Part shown: positions 1-8,063 of the stretch, piece after piece | How the letters are laid out: each line of letters starts with the position of its first letter | How positions within the stretch are numbered: position 1 is the stretch's first letter | The notes under the pieces: model-generated | What the model saw: only the letters and a program-made list of their open reading frames with translations | Databases searched by the model: none | Told to the model about the DNA's origin: nothing | Translations under genes and position numbers: made by a program | Assembly: GCF_003008615.1 (NCBI RefSeq) | Contig: NZ_CP027657.1 | Span: 5,523,501-5,587,500, forward strand | DNA length: 64,000 nucleotides | Source of the DNA: Pseudomonas mendocina | GTDB taxonomy: Bacteria; Pseudomonadota; Gammaproteobacteria; Pseudomonadales; Pseudomonadaceae | Direction of reading: 5' to 3'

Positions 1-149
1 ATGTCCGAATACAGCTTCACGCCAAAGAAAATCCAGGCGTACAACAGTACGGCGACGACGCTGACCGGCCAGCACCAGCGGATGCGCTGGGCGGTCAGCC
101 AGACGCCGAGGATATTGATCAGCACGGCGATGATTTCCAGTGACGACAT
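1..149 (-). CDS. pnuC: PnuC-type vitamin/nucleoside transporter, N-terminal part only
   Basis: The gene starts with ATG at 149 and runs off the left edge, so only about the first 49 codons are visible. They begin MSSLEIIAVLINILGVWLTA and continue with a second hydrophobic stretch, which is typical of the first helices of the PnuC family. PnuC proteins carry nicotinamide riboside (relatives carry thiamine or riboflavin) across the inner membrane by facilitated diffusion, trapped by phosphorylation inside. It lies 46 bp after the e(P4)-like phosphatase gene on the same strand, which suits uptake of the dephosphorylated product. The substrate subtype cannot be told from this fragment. Confidence 0.8.
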   Translation of the reverse strand, partial: MSSLEIIAVLINILGVWLTAQRIRWCWPVSVVAVLLYAWIFFGVKLYSD

Positions 150-195
150 CAGTGTGTGCCCCTTTGCAAATGGCCGTGGATAGTTGCGTTCGGGG

Positions 196-1023
196 TCATT
201 GTCGCGGCTCCAGAACCTGATGTTTGAGTGCCCGCTTGCGAGCCGGTGGCAGCTCTTCACGATCCTCGTATGGCGCGCTGTACCAGGCCCCGTAGGTAGG
301 GTTGGGCAGCAGGAACCAGCGCTCTCCCAGCCAGCTCAGGTAGGGTGCCGCCGCCTGATCCTGCGCTGCGCGCTGATTGGCACTGGCTGCGACCAGGTCG
401 CCGAAACTGTCACCTACCAGCATCAGCACGCGAGCGCGCTGACCAACCCACTGGCGCCGGCAGGTCTTGTCCGAACCCTCGGCCTGGCAGCCGCCCACCG
501 CAGTGCCCGCGGTGAGAATCTGCTCGACGTTGGCAATCGGAAAGCCCTCGCGCCGCAGGTTGGCCAGGGTCGCCTGCTCCTGCCCTGGCTCACGGTTAGT
601 CAGGTAGTAAACCGTCACGCCAAGCGCATCCGCCCGCGCCAGGAACGCCTGGGCGCCCGGCAAGGCCGGCGCCTCGCCACGTTCCACCCAACGCATCCAG
701 GCCGGGTAGTCGTAAGGCGCATTGGCCACGACCATCCGGGCGTTGAGCGAGGTGTTGTCCAGCAACGTCTCGTCGATATCGACAATCAGCGCTGGCGGCA
801 AACCCTGCAAATCACGCGGGGGCTGCGGTAGAGCATCCCACTGCGGATCGGCTAGCGCCGTCGGTAACTGCCGCGTGGCGCTAGCGAATACCTGTTGATA
901 GATCAGGTCGTGCTCGATGGCGGTTTGGCTCCACAGCACGGCGTCGAGCTGGTCGTTGGCCGGCGGGTGCTGCTGGCAGGCCGCCAACAGCACGCTCAGA
1001 AAAATCACACTTGGAATACGCAT
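196..1023 (-). CDS. Lipoprotein acid phosphatase / 5'-nucleotidase, e(P4) family (HAD class C-like)
   Basis: A 275-residue secreted phosphatase. Residues 1-16 are a lipoprotein signal ending in the lipobox LLAAC with Cys16 as the lipidated residue. The HAD nucleophile motif DIDET is at 82-86, a threonine/asparagine motif YLTN at 140-143, and the metal-binding motif VGDSFGD at 203-209. In Haemophilus the e(P4) lipoprotein removes phosphate from NMN so that nicotinamide riboside can pass through PnuC. Here the gene lies 10 bp after a TonB-dependent receptor and just before pnuC, so the same division of labour is likely. Whether the substrate is NMN, thiamine phosphate or another phosphate ester is not shown by the sequence. 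Confidence 0.85.
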   Translation of the reverse strand: MRIPSVIFLSVLLAACQQHPPANDQLDAVLWSQTAIEHDLIYQQVFASATRQLPTALADPQWDALPQPPRDLQGLPPALIVDIDETLLDNTSLNARMVVANAPYDYPAWMRWVERGEAPALPGAQAFLARADALGVTVYYLTNREPGQEQATLANLRREGFPIANVEQILTAGTAVGGCQAEGSDKTCRRQWVGQRARVLMLVGDSFGDLVAASANQRAAQDQAAAPYLSWLGERWFLLPNPTYGAWYSAPYEDREELPPARKRALKHQVLEPRQ

Positions 1024-1033
1024 CGCGCGCTCC

Positions 1034-3181
1034 TCAGAAGTTCACGGTGGCAGCCAGGCGAGCGGTACGCGGAGCCCCCTGGAACAGGTAGCCGTCGCCC
1101 ATGAACTCGCCGACATCGCGCCAGTAACGCTTATCGAAGAGGTTGTCCACGCTGAGCCGGAATACCGTCTCGTAGCCTTCGAAGCGCATGGTGTAGCGGC
1201 CACCCAGATCGAACACGGCATAGTCCTCGACCTTCACCTGGCCAGCGTGATTGGCGTACTTGCTGCCGCTGTACTGCACGCCGCCGAGCAGCGCCAGGCC
1301 GTCAACGCCAGGTACGCGGTAGTCGAAGGACAGGCTGCCGCGCAGCTTCGGCACGTTGATCGCCTGATGCCCCTCGTACGCTTCGGTGCCGCTGCCGGTG
1401 ACCCGTGCGCGAATCGCCGCAGCGCTGGCCGAGAGCTGCAGGCGATCGGTCAACCAACCGCTGGCCGACACTTCCAGGCCGGTGTTCTGCTGTTCGCCCT
1501 GTGCCACAAAGGTGAAGGTGCCATCGTCGTTCGGCCGCGTGTACTGGTGGTCTCGCTCGATGCGGAACAGCGCAACGCTGGCGCTGGCGCGCTGCCAGTC
1601 GCGCTTGATGCCCAGTTCCAGCTGGCGCGACTCGGTCGGTGGCAGGATCTGGTCGGCGTTGCTGGCGAACCAGGACGCCTCGCCACCCAGCGACAGGCCC
1701 TTGCTGTAGCGGGTGTAGAGGGAGATGTCCTCGCGGGGCTTGTAGATCAGCGCCACGTTGGGTAGGAACTCGGTGCGCTGGGTATGGCGCGTCACCGCGC
1801 CTTGGTCGTCGTAGGTTTCTTCGTCCAGGCGTACCAGGCGCCCGCCGAGCACGGTTTGCCACTGTTCGTTGAAGCTGATCCGATCGTTGAAGAACAGGCC
1901 GTACTGGCGACTGTCGAGACGCCGGTACTTGTCACCCAGCGGCACGCTGGTCGGCTCGAAGTCGACCGCCGGCTGATAGATGTTGCCAGTACCGATCCAT
2001 TCGTTGACCGAGCTGCGTCGTTCGACGATACGGCGCAGGGCGCTGCTGCCAACTGTCATCTGGTGCTGCAGGGTGCCGGTCTGGAAGCGGCCGCTAAGAG
2101 CGACCTCCAGCTCGTCATTCCAGCGCGTGTCGTCAGGGCTGCGGTAGTCGGAAACGTCGTAGTCACCCTCGGCGCTGAAGTAGTTCGCCACGTCCTGACC
2201 AGCGCAGCTGGCGGCGCCGTAGCAACCCCAGGCGAAGGTGCTGTAGTCGTCGATCACCACGTGACTGCGGGCTGCGCTTACCGAGCCGACCCAGGCATCG
2301 CTGAAGCGGTACTCGAAGCGGCCGTTGGCGTTGAGCGAGTCGATGGTTACCGGCTTGGCCCAGCTCTGATGGGCGAGCTTGTCCTTAGGGTCGATGCCAC
2401 GCGGTATCTTGCTGCCGCCCAGCAGCTGGTAGCCGGGCACCGAGGTCTGCTCGCGCTGCTGATATTCCACATCTAGCTGCAGCAGGGCATTGGGGCTGAT
2501 GTTCCAGTCGAATGCCAGGGAGAGGAAGTCGCGCTTGCCATCGGAATGATCGACGTAGGAGCGAATGTCCTCGTGGGCCAGGTTGGCGCGCAGGCCGAAC
2601 TGCCGCTCGCTGCCGAACCAGCCGCCGACGTCGGTGGCGATATAGCGCTCGCCCTGCTCGTTGGTGGAGACCGTCACCGAGCGCACATCATCAGGGCGTT
2701 TGGTCACGTAGTTGACCAGCCCACCAGGCTCGGAAACCCCGCTCTGCAGGCCGGCCAGGCCTTTGAGCAGCTCGACCTGCTGCTTGTTCTCCAGCGCCAC
2801 GTTCTGCTCGCCGGTGATGGTGCGGCCATTGATCTTGTAGCTGCTCGCGGCATTGAGTGAGAAACCACGAACCACGAAGTTCTCGTAGTAGCCGACGGGT
2901 GCGTAGCTGTCGCCTACCGAGGCGTCATTCTTCAGCACCTCGCTGAGCAGCTTGGCCTGCTGGTCTTCCAGCATCTGCTGAGTGACCACCGAGATCGAGG
3001 CGGGCGTATCGCGCAGCGGCGCGTCATCGCCGCCGACGGCGGCGTGCTTGGCCTGGTAACTATCGGCTCGCTCGCCCGTGACAGTGACGGCATCGAGCTG
3101 GGTAGCCTCATTGGCCCAGACCAGCGAAGGACTCAGCGCCAGGGCCAGCAGGCTGAAGGTGAAACGGTTGCGGTACTGCAT
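1034..3181 (-). CDS. TonB-dependent outer-membrane receptor, siderophore-receptor type
   Basis: A 715-residue receptor with a signal peptide of about 23 residues, a TonB box DAVTV at about 30-34, a plug domain to about residue 165 and a 22-stranded-barrel-type remainder ending in aromatic Phe. There is no N-terminal signalling domain, so no anti-sigma cascade is expected. By sequence style it belongs with ferric-siderophore receptors, but the two genes behind it (phosphatase, PnuC) suggest a cofactor substrate instead. An AAGGAG ribosome-binding site precedes the ATG. I saw no Fur box and no TPP riboswitch in the 100-bp leader. The substrate remains open. Confidence 0.88.
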   Translation of the reverse strand: MQYRNRFTFSLLALALSPSLVWANEATQLDAVTVTGERADSYQAKHAAVGGDDAPLRDTPASISVVTQQMLEDQQAKLLSEVLKNDASVGDSYAPVGYYENFVVRGFSLNAASSYKINGRTITGEQNVALENKQQVELLKGLAGLQSGVSEPGGLVNYVTKRPDDVRSVTVSTNEQGERYIATDVGGWFGSERQFGLRANLAHEDIRSYVDHSDGKRDFLSLAFDWNISPNALLQLDVEYQQREQTSVPGYQLLGGSKIPRGIDPKDKLAHQSWAKPVTIDSLNANGRFEYRFSDAWVGSVSAARSHVVIDDYSTFAWGCYGAASCAGQDVANYFSAEGDYDVSDYRSPDDTRWNDELEVALSGRFQTGTLQHQMTVGSSALRRIVERRSSVNEWIGTGNIYQPAVDFEPTSVPLGDKYRRLDSRQYGLFFNDRISFNEQWQTVLGGRLVRLDEETYDDQGAVTRHTQRTEFLPNVALIYKPREDISLYTRYSKGLSLGGEASWFASNADQILPPTESRQLELGIKRDWQRASASVALFRIERDHQYTRPNDDGTFTFVAQGEQQNTGLEVSASGWLTDRLQLSASAAAIRARVTGSGTEAYEGHQAINVPKLRGSLSFDYRVPGVDGLALLGGVQYSGSKYANHAGQVKVEDYAVFDLGGRYTMRFEGYETVFRLSVDNLFDKRYWRDVGEFMGDGYLFQGAPRTARLAATVNF

Positions 3182-3284
3182 GAGCGAACTCCTTGATGGC
3201 TACATGCGCCAGGGCGGCCGGACATGGGGCGACCGCACCTGTGCTGGACGAGCCTGCGACTAAAAGGCTAATTGGCCAGAGGCC

Positions 3285-4160
3285 TCAGGCCGGAGCTGCT
3301 CCGGTGGTCATTGGTAAACAGTGGTCGGCAGCCCATTCCTGCAACGAACCGTCATAGATCGCGACCGGCACACGCCCCAACAGGGTCAGCGCCAATGCGG
3401 TGGCGGCGGCAGAAATGCCCCCACCGCAATACAGAATCAGTGGCCGCGGATCGTCCAGCAGCACAGCCCCCAATACCTCGGCCAATTGCGCTGGCGGCAG
3501 GTACCGGCCGCCTGCATCGAACAGACTGCGGGCCGGCCGGCATAGGCTGCCGGGGATATGCCCGCGGCGGGCATAGCGCGTCACCGCCTGGCCGTCGAAC
3601 AACGCCTGCGACAGCGCACAGACCAGCAGGCCCGGCGCCCTGCCCTCGACCACGGCAAGCACCTGTTCGCGGTCGACCCATAAGTGACTATCGAGCTGCA
3701 GCTCGGGCACTGGCGACGAAGGCAGCGGCGCCACGTCTCCACTTTCGACGGGCAGCCCGGCGGCCAGCCAGGCCTTGAGGCCGCCATCGAGCACGCGCGC
3801 GGTGATACCCAGGCTGCGCAGCAGCCACCACAGGCGTGCGGCCCAGAATCCATCGTGACGGTCATAGACCACGACATGCTGCGCACCGAACAGGCCCAGG
3901 CAAGCCAGGGACGGCCCCAGCCGTTCAGGTGCAGCCAGCGCGAAGCTGAACGCAGCCTCCGGGTCGCTCAGCTCGTCCAGCAGATCGGCGTGGCGTGACG
4001 CCGGCAGATGCTGGGCGAGCCAGGGCCGATAGCCACTCTCGACGCGGTAATCGCCATCGTGTCGGGCGGCATGCAGCTCGACGCTGGCGTCGAGGATCAA
4101 CAGCCCCTGGCTGCCGAGAAGCCCGGCCAGTTCTGCTGCGCTGATAAGGGGATGAGCCAT
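3285..4160 (-). CDS. Two-domain sulfurtransferase (rhodanese / 3-mercaptopyruvate sulfurtransferase type)
   Basis: A 291-residue protein of two rhodanese domains (about 1-140 and 160-291). The catalytic cysteine is Cys245 in the loop CGGGIS, closer to the CGSGVT loop of mercaptopyruvate sulfurtransferases than to the CRKGVT of thiosulfate rhodaneses. The first domain has no cysteine in the corresponding place, as is usual. I chose ATG at 4160 because the open frame further upstream overlaps the preceding kinase gene and does not look like protein. It is the last gene of a three-gene operon, 8 bp after the kinase. It moves sulfane sulfur to an acceptor that cannot be inferred here. Confidence 0.85.
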   Translation of the reverse strand: MAHPLISAAELAGLLGSQGLLILDASVELHAARHDGDYRVESGYRPWLAQHLPASRHADLLDELSDPEAAFSFALAAPERLGPSLACLGLFGAQHVVVYDRHDGFWAARLWWLLRSLGITARVLDGGLKAWLAAGLPVESGDVAPLPSSPVPELQLDSHLWVDREQVLAVVEGRAPGLLVCALSQALFDGQAVTRYARRGHIPGSLCRPARSLFDAGGRYLPPAQLAEVLGAVLLDDPRPLILYCGGGISAAATALALTLLGRVPVAIYDGSLQEWAADHCLPMTTGAAPA

Positions 4161-4168
4161 GCCGCCTC

Positions 4169-5320
4169 CTACGCGCGTTGCCGGGCCAGCGCCCGCAGGT
4201 GATCGAGCAGGCGCACGCCTTCGGCGCGGCGGAACCACTCGGTATGGCCGATCAGAAACGCGTGGTAGGCGACATCGGCGCTGGCACGCGAGCCGACGAT
4301 GCCGTGGAAGTAGGCGATCTCGCTCAGGGCGAAATCCACATGCAGCACCGGCAACAAGGCGACCAGGGTGAGCAGGTCGTCGCGGCTCAGCGGGCGCACG
4401 CTGGCGTAGCCTGCCAGCAGGGCATCCACGCCATCGAGATCGGCGGCGGCACGACCGCCATGGTCGAGTTCCAGCCAGGGCACACAGTTGCGCTCCAATG
4501 CCGTGGCCAGGTCGAACAGCGCGAAGGTACGATCGCTGAGACCGAAGTCGAGCACGCTGGCCACCTCGGCCGTGGCGCTGTCGTCGCGCCACAACAGGTT
4601 GGAAGCGTGCCAGTCGTTGTGCGTCCACAGCGCCTGTTGCTGCGCCAGGCGCGGCAGCAATTCGCGATGGAACGGCAGATGCAATTCCTGCAGGGTGCGC
4701 TGCCAGTCCTGCGCCGCCAGGTAATCGGCCAGCGCCGGTTGCGCGCGCACCGCCCCGCTGATGGCGGCCAGCGGATCGTGCTGGGCGAACAGGTGCAGGT
4801 TGGCCAGCAGCACGGGCGTGGCGCGCCGCGGCACCTCGAATCCCTCGGCTGCGCGGTGCAGAGCGGCCAGCGCCTGGCCGGCAGAGTGCGCGTGGCCGGT
4901 GCTGAGAAATGGCGTCCAGGACAGGGCGTCGCGGTAGAGGTCGTGGCCAGGCGCTGCCGGTAGCACCTCATAAGTCCAGTCACCAAGTGTCAGGACGGTC
5001 GAACCGGTGCTGCCGCGCAGCGGCTTCACCACCGATGCACCGCGCTCAGCCAGGTGCTCGACGAAGCGATGCTCTTCCAGCAACCAGCTGGCCTCACGCA
5101 CCCGCCGATGATGGCGCTTGATAAAGAATGCGCCCTGCGCGCAAACGACCCGCGCCGCGGCTGCGAAAGGTCGCGGGCTGTGCCAGTCGATGGACGATGC
5201 GCCCAACAGTTGCGGGAAGTACGCGAGCACCTGTTCGACATCCGCCTGCTGCAACGCTGGCCAATCGCTGCTCACCGGCTCCAGCCCGAGGCCATGGCCG
5301 ATATGGGCGGCAGCGCTCAT
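4169..5320 (-). CDS. APH-family small-molecule kinase
   Basis: A 383-residue protein with the aminoglycoside-phosphotransferase/choline-kinase fold. It has the catalytic loop HNDWHASN at 234-241 (catalytic base Asp236) and the metal-binding DFG at 258-260. An N-lobe lysine candidate is K69 in FIKRH. Family members phosphorylate hydroxyl groups of sugars, homoserine, choline, thiamine or antibiotics. Its start overlaps the stop of the NMT1-like gene by 4 bp (ATGA), so the two are translationally coupled, and the sulfurtransferase follows. A metabolic kinase for a small alcohol is more likely than a resistance enzyme. The substrate is unknown. Confidence 0.8.
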   Translation of the reverse strand: MSAAAHIGHGLGLEPVSSDWPALQQADVEQVLAYFPQLLGASSIDWHSPRPFAAAARVVCAQGAFFIKRHHRRVREASWLLEEHRFVEHLAERGASVVKPLRGSTGSTVLTLGDWTYEVLPAAPGHDLYRDALSWTPFLSTGHAHSAGQALAALHRAAEGFEVPRRATPVLLANLHLFAQHDPLAAISGAVRAQPALADYLAAQDWQRTLQELHLPFHRELLPRLAQQQALWTHNDWHASNLLWRDDSATAEVASVLDFGLSDRTFALFDLATALERNCVPWLELDHGGRAAADLDGVDALLAGYASVRPLSRDDLLTLVALLPVLHVDFALSEIAYFHGIVGSRASADVAYHAFLIGHTEWFRRAEGVRLLDHLRALARQRA

Positions 5321-6237
5321 GGCCGCGCCCCGGACAGGTAAGCGTTGCTGGTCGCGCCGCGCCAGGCTTCGCCGTCGTCGAGCACACCGTGCTCGTGCAG
5401 CCAGCGGGCATAAGGGGCGATCAGCGCTTCGCGTTGCTCGCCCCAGCGGCCTTCGTGCAACCAGCTCGGGGCGATGGTACGCAGCGAGTTGCTGAGCAGT
5501 TCGCTGGGAAAATACGGCGTGCTGGCCTCATAGGCTTGCAGCGCACTTTGCGGGTCGGCCGCGGCAGCGAGGAAGCCGCGCTCGGTCACCGCGAGAAAAT
5601 CCCGTACCTGCTGCGGGTTGTTGTCCACCCAGTGCTGGTGCGCACCCAGCAGGTAGCTGTGGTAGGCCGGCGCTCCGATTTCGTCGACCGGCCAGACCAC
5701 CCGGCGCTCGGCGGCAATGGGGCTGTCCATCAAGGCTTCCCAGGCCCAGTAGCCGCCGAAGCTGGCATCGGCGATACCACTGGCCAGCTGCTCGGGGCGC
5801 AGTTCGCGCACGCCGCTGTCGACCAGGATCACCGCGTCAGGGTCGCCGCCATCCGCCGCGATCAGGTGGCGCACCATGGCCAGGCCGCGCGGCGTCGGAT
5901 TGAGCGCCAGGCGCTTGCCTTGCAAGTCACGCGGCCGGTGGATATTGAAGTCGGTGAGGGTCTGGATCGACTCAAGGCCGCGATGATTGATCGCCGCCAC
6001 GCCGATCAGCGGCTGCCCCTTGGCACGCCGCACCAACAGGCGGTTGCTGGGAAATACGGCGAACTGCACATCACCTCGCAGGAGGTGTTCGAGGCTGTCG
6101 CCGTGAAAGGGATCGGGCACACGAAGGTGAAGCTCGATCCCCGCCTCCTCATACCAGCCACGCTCGCGCGCCAGGTAAAAACCAGCCGAATTGGGCCAAG
6201 GGTGGAAGTACTCCAGGACAACCCGTACCGCGCTCAT
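5317..6237 (-). CDS. NMT1/THI5-like substrate-binding protein without signal peptide
   Basis: A 306-residue protein of the NMT1/THI5-like fold (ThiY, SsuA and TauA relatives). The N terminus carries the family motif FHPWPNSAGFYLA, like the pyrimidine-binding ThiY. It starts MSAVRVVLEYF with no signal peptide, and an in-frame TGA at 6250-6252, five codons upstream of the ATG, rules out a longer exported form. A GGAG ribosome-binding site lies 8 bp before the ATG. Without export it cannot serve as an ordinary periplasmic binding protein, and no permease or ATPase gene is adjacent. A cytoplasmic enzyme or binding role, as for THI5 pyrimidine synthase, is possible. The THI5 CCCFC motif is absent. 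Confidence 0.7.
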   Translation of the reverse strand: MSAVRVVLEYFHPWPNSAGFYLARERGWYEEAGIELHLRVPDPFHGDSLEHLLRGDVQFAVFPSNRLLVRRAKGQPLIGVAAINHRGLESIQTLTDFNIHRPRDLQGKRLALNPTPRGLAMVRHLIAADGGDPDAVILVDSGVRELRPEQLASGIADASFGGYWAWEALMDSPIAAERRVVWPVDEIGAPAYHSYLLGAHQHWVDNNPQQVRDFLAVTERGFLAAAADPQSALQAYEASTPYFPSELLSNSLRTIAPSWLHEGRWGEQREALIAPYARWLHEHGVLDDGEAWRGATSNAYLSGARP

Positions 6238-6562
6238 CGAATGCTCCAGTCAACAGGTGAAACTGGACGCGATTAGACGAGACGACTCCTGGTATATACC
6301 AATATCCTTTCCGGATATTGTTATTCCAAATGAAAATATTCAGAGCGACTCTAAGCTCGATTAGAAGTAACGAGCATGAAGGACAAAGAGTGGCGCTGTA
6401 AGTGCGCCACGTGCCTTGACAGCCGCCCTGAAGGGCGCGAGCACAACGCATCCAGCTGTCACAGGCGTTCAGCGCACCGGCAGGGTAGTAGCCGTCGATG
6501 ATCCCTCAGCAGTAAAGCTACCTGCCGTATTGGCCCCTGCCAGCCGGAGCATGTGCCCAGGC
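6238..6562. other. Intergenic region with promoter of the 6237-3285 operon
   Basis: No gene seen. The half next to 6237 is AT-rich and should hold the promoter of the NMT1-like operon. It contains a near-palindrome ATATCC-N5-GGATAT (6302-6319) and the ATTCC-type box listed separately. The half next to 6562 is the 3' flank of the P-loop kinase gene. Confidence 0.5.
6323..6341. promoter_or_regulatory. Candidate LysR-type (CysB-like) box
   Basis: ATTCCAAATGAAAAT has the T-N11-A layout of LysR-family sites (T6324, A6336) and resembles the perfect dyad ATTCCAAAAAGGAAT at 32478-32492. It lies about 85 bp upstream of the NMT1-like gene. The right half-site is degenerate, so alone it is weak evidence. 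It matters because similar motifs precede other sulfur genes in this window. Confidence 0.3.
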
Positions 6563-7027
6563 TCATGCCTGCGCCGCAACCTGCACGACAGACGCGAAGC
6601 CCTCTTCCACATGAGGTGGCTCCAACAGGGTGAAGACACTGCGCAACGCGACCTCCGGTACCACCTTGTCCGGTGTGCGCAAGGCGTTGCGGGCAAGTGC
6701 CTGCTCCAGGCTCGCCTGGACGAATACGGCGATCACCGACACGCCCTTCGCCTGGGCCATCGCCAGCAGGCGCTGGCGGTGCTGTCGGGCCGGCAATGCC
6801 GCATCGAAGAACACCGCGTCGTGCTCCAGTTCACCAATATGGCGGGCGATCCAGCTCGACTTGCCCGCACCCTGTACGCCCATTACCAGGTAGAGCGTGC
6901 TGGCAGCCGTCAACAGCGTGTCGATTGCCGCATAGGCCTGCTCCCAGGCCTGGCGGTTGCGCTCGGTGGTAAACACCCGCCCTTCAGGCGTTTCCAGATA
7001 GTCGTCGGGATTGACCACGCGCCTCAT
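6563..7027 (-). CDS. P-loop kinase / AAA-type ATP-binding protein
   Basis: A 154-residue protein with the Walker A motif GVQGAGKSS at about 47-55 and hydrophobic strands typical of small P-loop kinases (zeta-toxin/polynucleotide-kinase-like). The ATG at 7027 overlaps the stop codon of the aldo/keto reductase by 4 bp (ATGA), which decides this start over the longer upstream frame. The substrate is not recognisable. The conserved tail includes paired prolines and glutamates (LLEPPHVEEGF). It is probably co-transcribed with the reductase. No antitoxin-like partner is next to it, so I do not call it a toxin. Confidence 0.7.
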   Translation of the reverse strand: MRRVVNPDDYLETPEGRVFTTERNRQAWEQAYAAIDTLLTAASTLYLVMGVQGAGKSSWIARHIGELEHDAVFFDAALPARQHRQRLLAMAQAKGVSVIAVFVQASLEQALARNALRTPDKVVPEVALRSVFTLLEPPHVEEGFASVVQVAAQA

Positions 7028-8031
7028 CGCAACGGTCGGCCGGAAACGAAGTGCGTCGGGTCGTTGTAGCCCGGTGTGGAGGCATGCCCCGGCGTCACCA
7101 GCGAGTCGACGAAGGCTTCGTCCTCGGCGGTGATGCGAACGTCCAGCGCCTTGATGTAGGTGGCCCAATGTGCCTCGGTGCGCGGCCCGACGATGGCCGA
7201 GGGAACCGCTGCGTTGTTCAGCACCCAGGCGATGGCGAACTCCACCACGCCGACACCACGCTGCTCGGCGTACTGCTTGACCTGCTGGGCGATCTGCAGC
7301 GACTCGTCACGCCACTCGGTCTCGAGAATGCGCTTGTCATTGCGCCCTGCCCGGCTGTCGCCGTCTGGGGTCACGCCCGGCTGGTACTTGCCGCTGAGTA
7401 CACCACGCGCCAGCGGGCTGTAGGGCACCACGCCGAGGCCGTGGAAGGCGGCGGCGGTGATCTGCTCAACCTCGGCCTGGCGGTTGACCAGGTTGTACAG
7501 CGGCTGGCTGACGATGGGTTTGGCCACGCCCAGTCGCTCGGCGACGTTGGCGATCTCGGCGATGCGCCACCCCCTGTAGTTGGATACGCCCCAGTAGCGG
7601 ATCTTGCCCTGGCGCAGCAAGTCGCCGATGGCCGACACGCTTTCCTCCAGCGGGGTTAGCTGATCCTCGCGGTGCAGGTAGTAGATGTCCAGGTAATCGG
7701 TGCCCAGGCGGCGCAGGCTGGCATCGATGGAGCGCAGGATGTGCTTGCGGCTCAGGCCATTGCGGTTGGCGCGGCCATCGGCCTGCCCCATGCCGACCTT
7801 GGAGGCCAGCACCCAGTCGTCGCGGCGGGCAGCAATGGCCTGGCCGACGATCTCCTCGGAGCGCCCGGCGTTGTAGACGTCGGCGGTGTCGATGAAGTTG
7901 ATGCCCTGATCGAAGGCGGTATCGATGATCCGCCGCGACACCTCGGCGTCGGTCTGCCCACCGAACATCATGCTGCCCAGGGTCAGGGGTGAAACCTGCA
8001 GGCCGCTACGGCCCAGGGAACGGTGACTCAT
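7024..8031 (-). CDS. Aldo/keto reductase
   Basis: A 335-residue NADPH-dependent oxidoreductase of the AKR (TIM-barrel) superfamily. The catalytic tetrad is visible as D48, Y53, K78 and H120. The ATG at 8031 is preceded by AGGAGA at good spacing, and homologues begin with the same MSHRSLGRSGLQVSPL pattern, so I trimmed the longer frame. The subgroup reduces small aldehydes or ketones. It lies 32 bp after the ABC exporter and overlaps the P-loop kinase gene, so the three may form one operon. A second, distinct AKR lies at 16095-17150. Confidence 0.88.
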   Translation of the reverse strand: MSHRSLGRSGLQVSPLTLGSMMFGGQTDAEVSRRIIDTAFDQGINFIDTADVYNAGRSEEIVGQAIAARRDDWVLASKVGMGQADGRANRNGLSRKHILRSIDASLRRLGTDYLDIYYLHREDQLTPLEESVSAIGDLLRQGKIRYWGVSNYRGWRIAEIANVAERLGVAKPIVSQPLYNLVNRQAEVEQITAAAFHGLGVVPYSPLARGVLSGKYQPGVTPDGDSRAGRNDKRILETEWRDESLQIAQQVKQYAEQRGVGVVEFAIAWVLNNAAVPSAIVGPRTEAHWATYIKALDVRITAEDEAFVDSLVTPGHASTPGYNDPTHFVSGRPLR

Positions 8032-8063
8032 GGCTGTCTCCTGTAGAAAGGTGGGGGAGAAAC

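Noticed and set aside
184..831. Long open frame on the plus strand
   Set aside because: It is antisense to the phosphatase gene, which has lipobox and HAD motifs. The plus-strand translation has no domain features.
3182..3284. TPP or cobalamin riboswitch, or Fur box, upstream of the first TonB receptor
   Set aside because: I looked for CTGAGA and ACCTGATCTGG-type TPP signatures, the GCCACTG B12 box and GATAATGATAATC-like Fur sites on both strands. None is present.
4169..5320. Aminoglycoside resistance gene
   Set aside because: The APH fold is present, but operon context with an NMT1-like protein and a sulfurtransferase favours a metabolic kinase.
6563..7027. Zeta-type toxin of a toxin-antitoxin pair
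   Set aside because: No small antitoxin gene is adjacent. The gene is instead coupled to an aldo/keto reductase.
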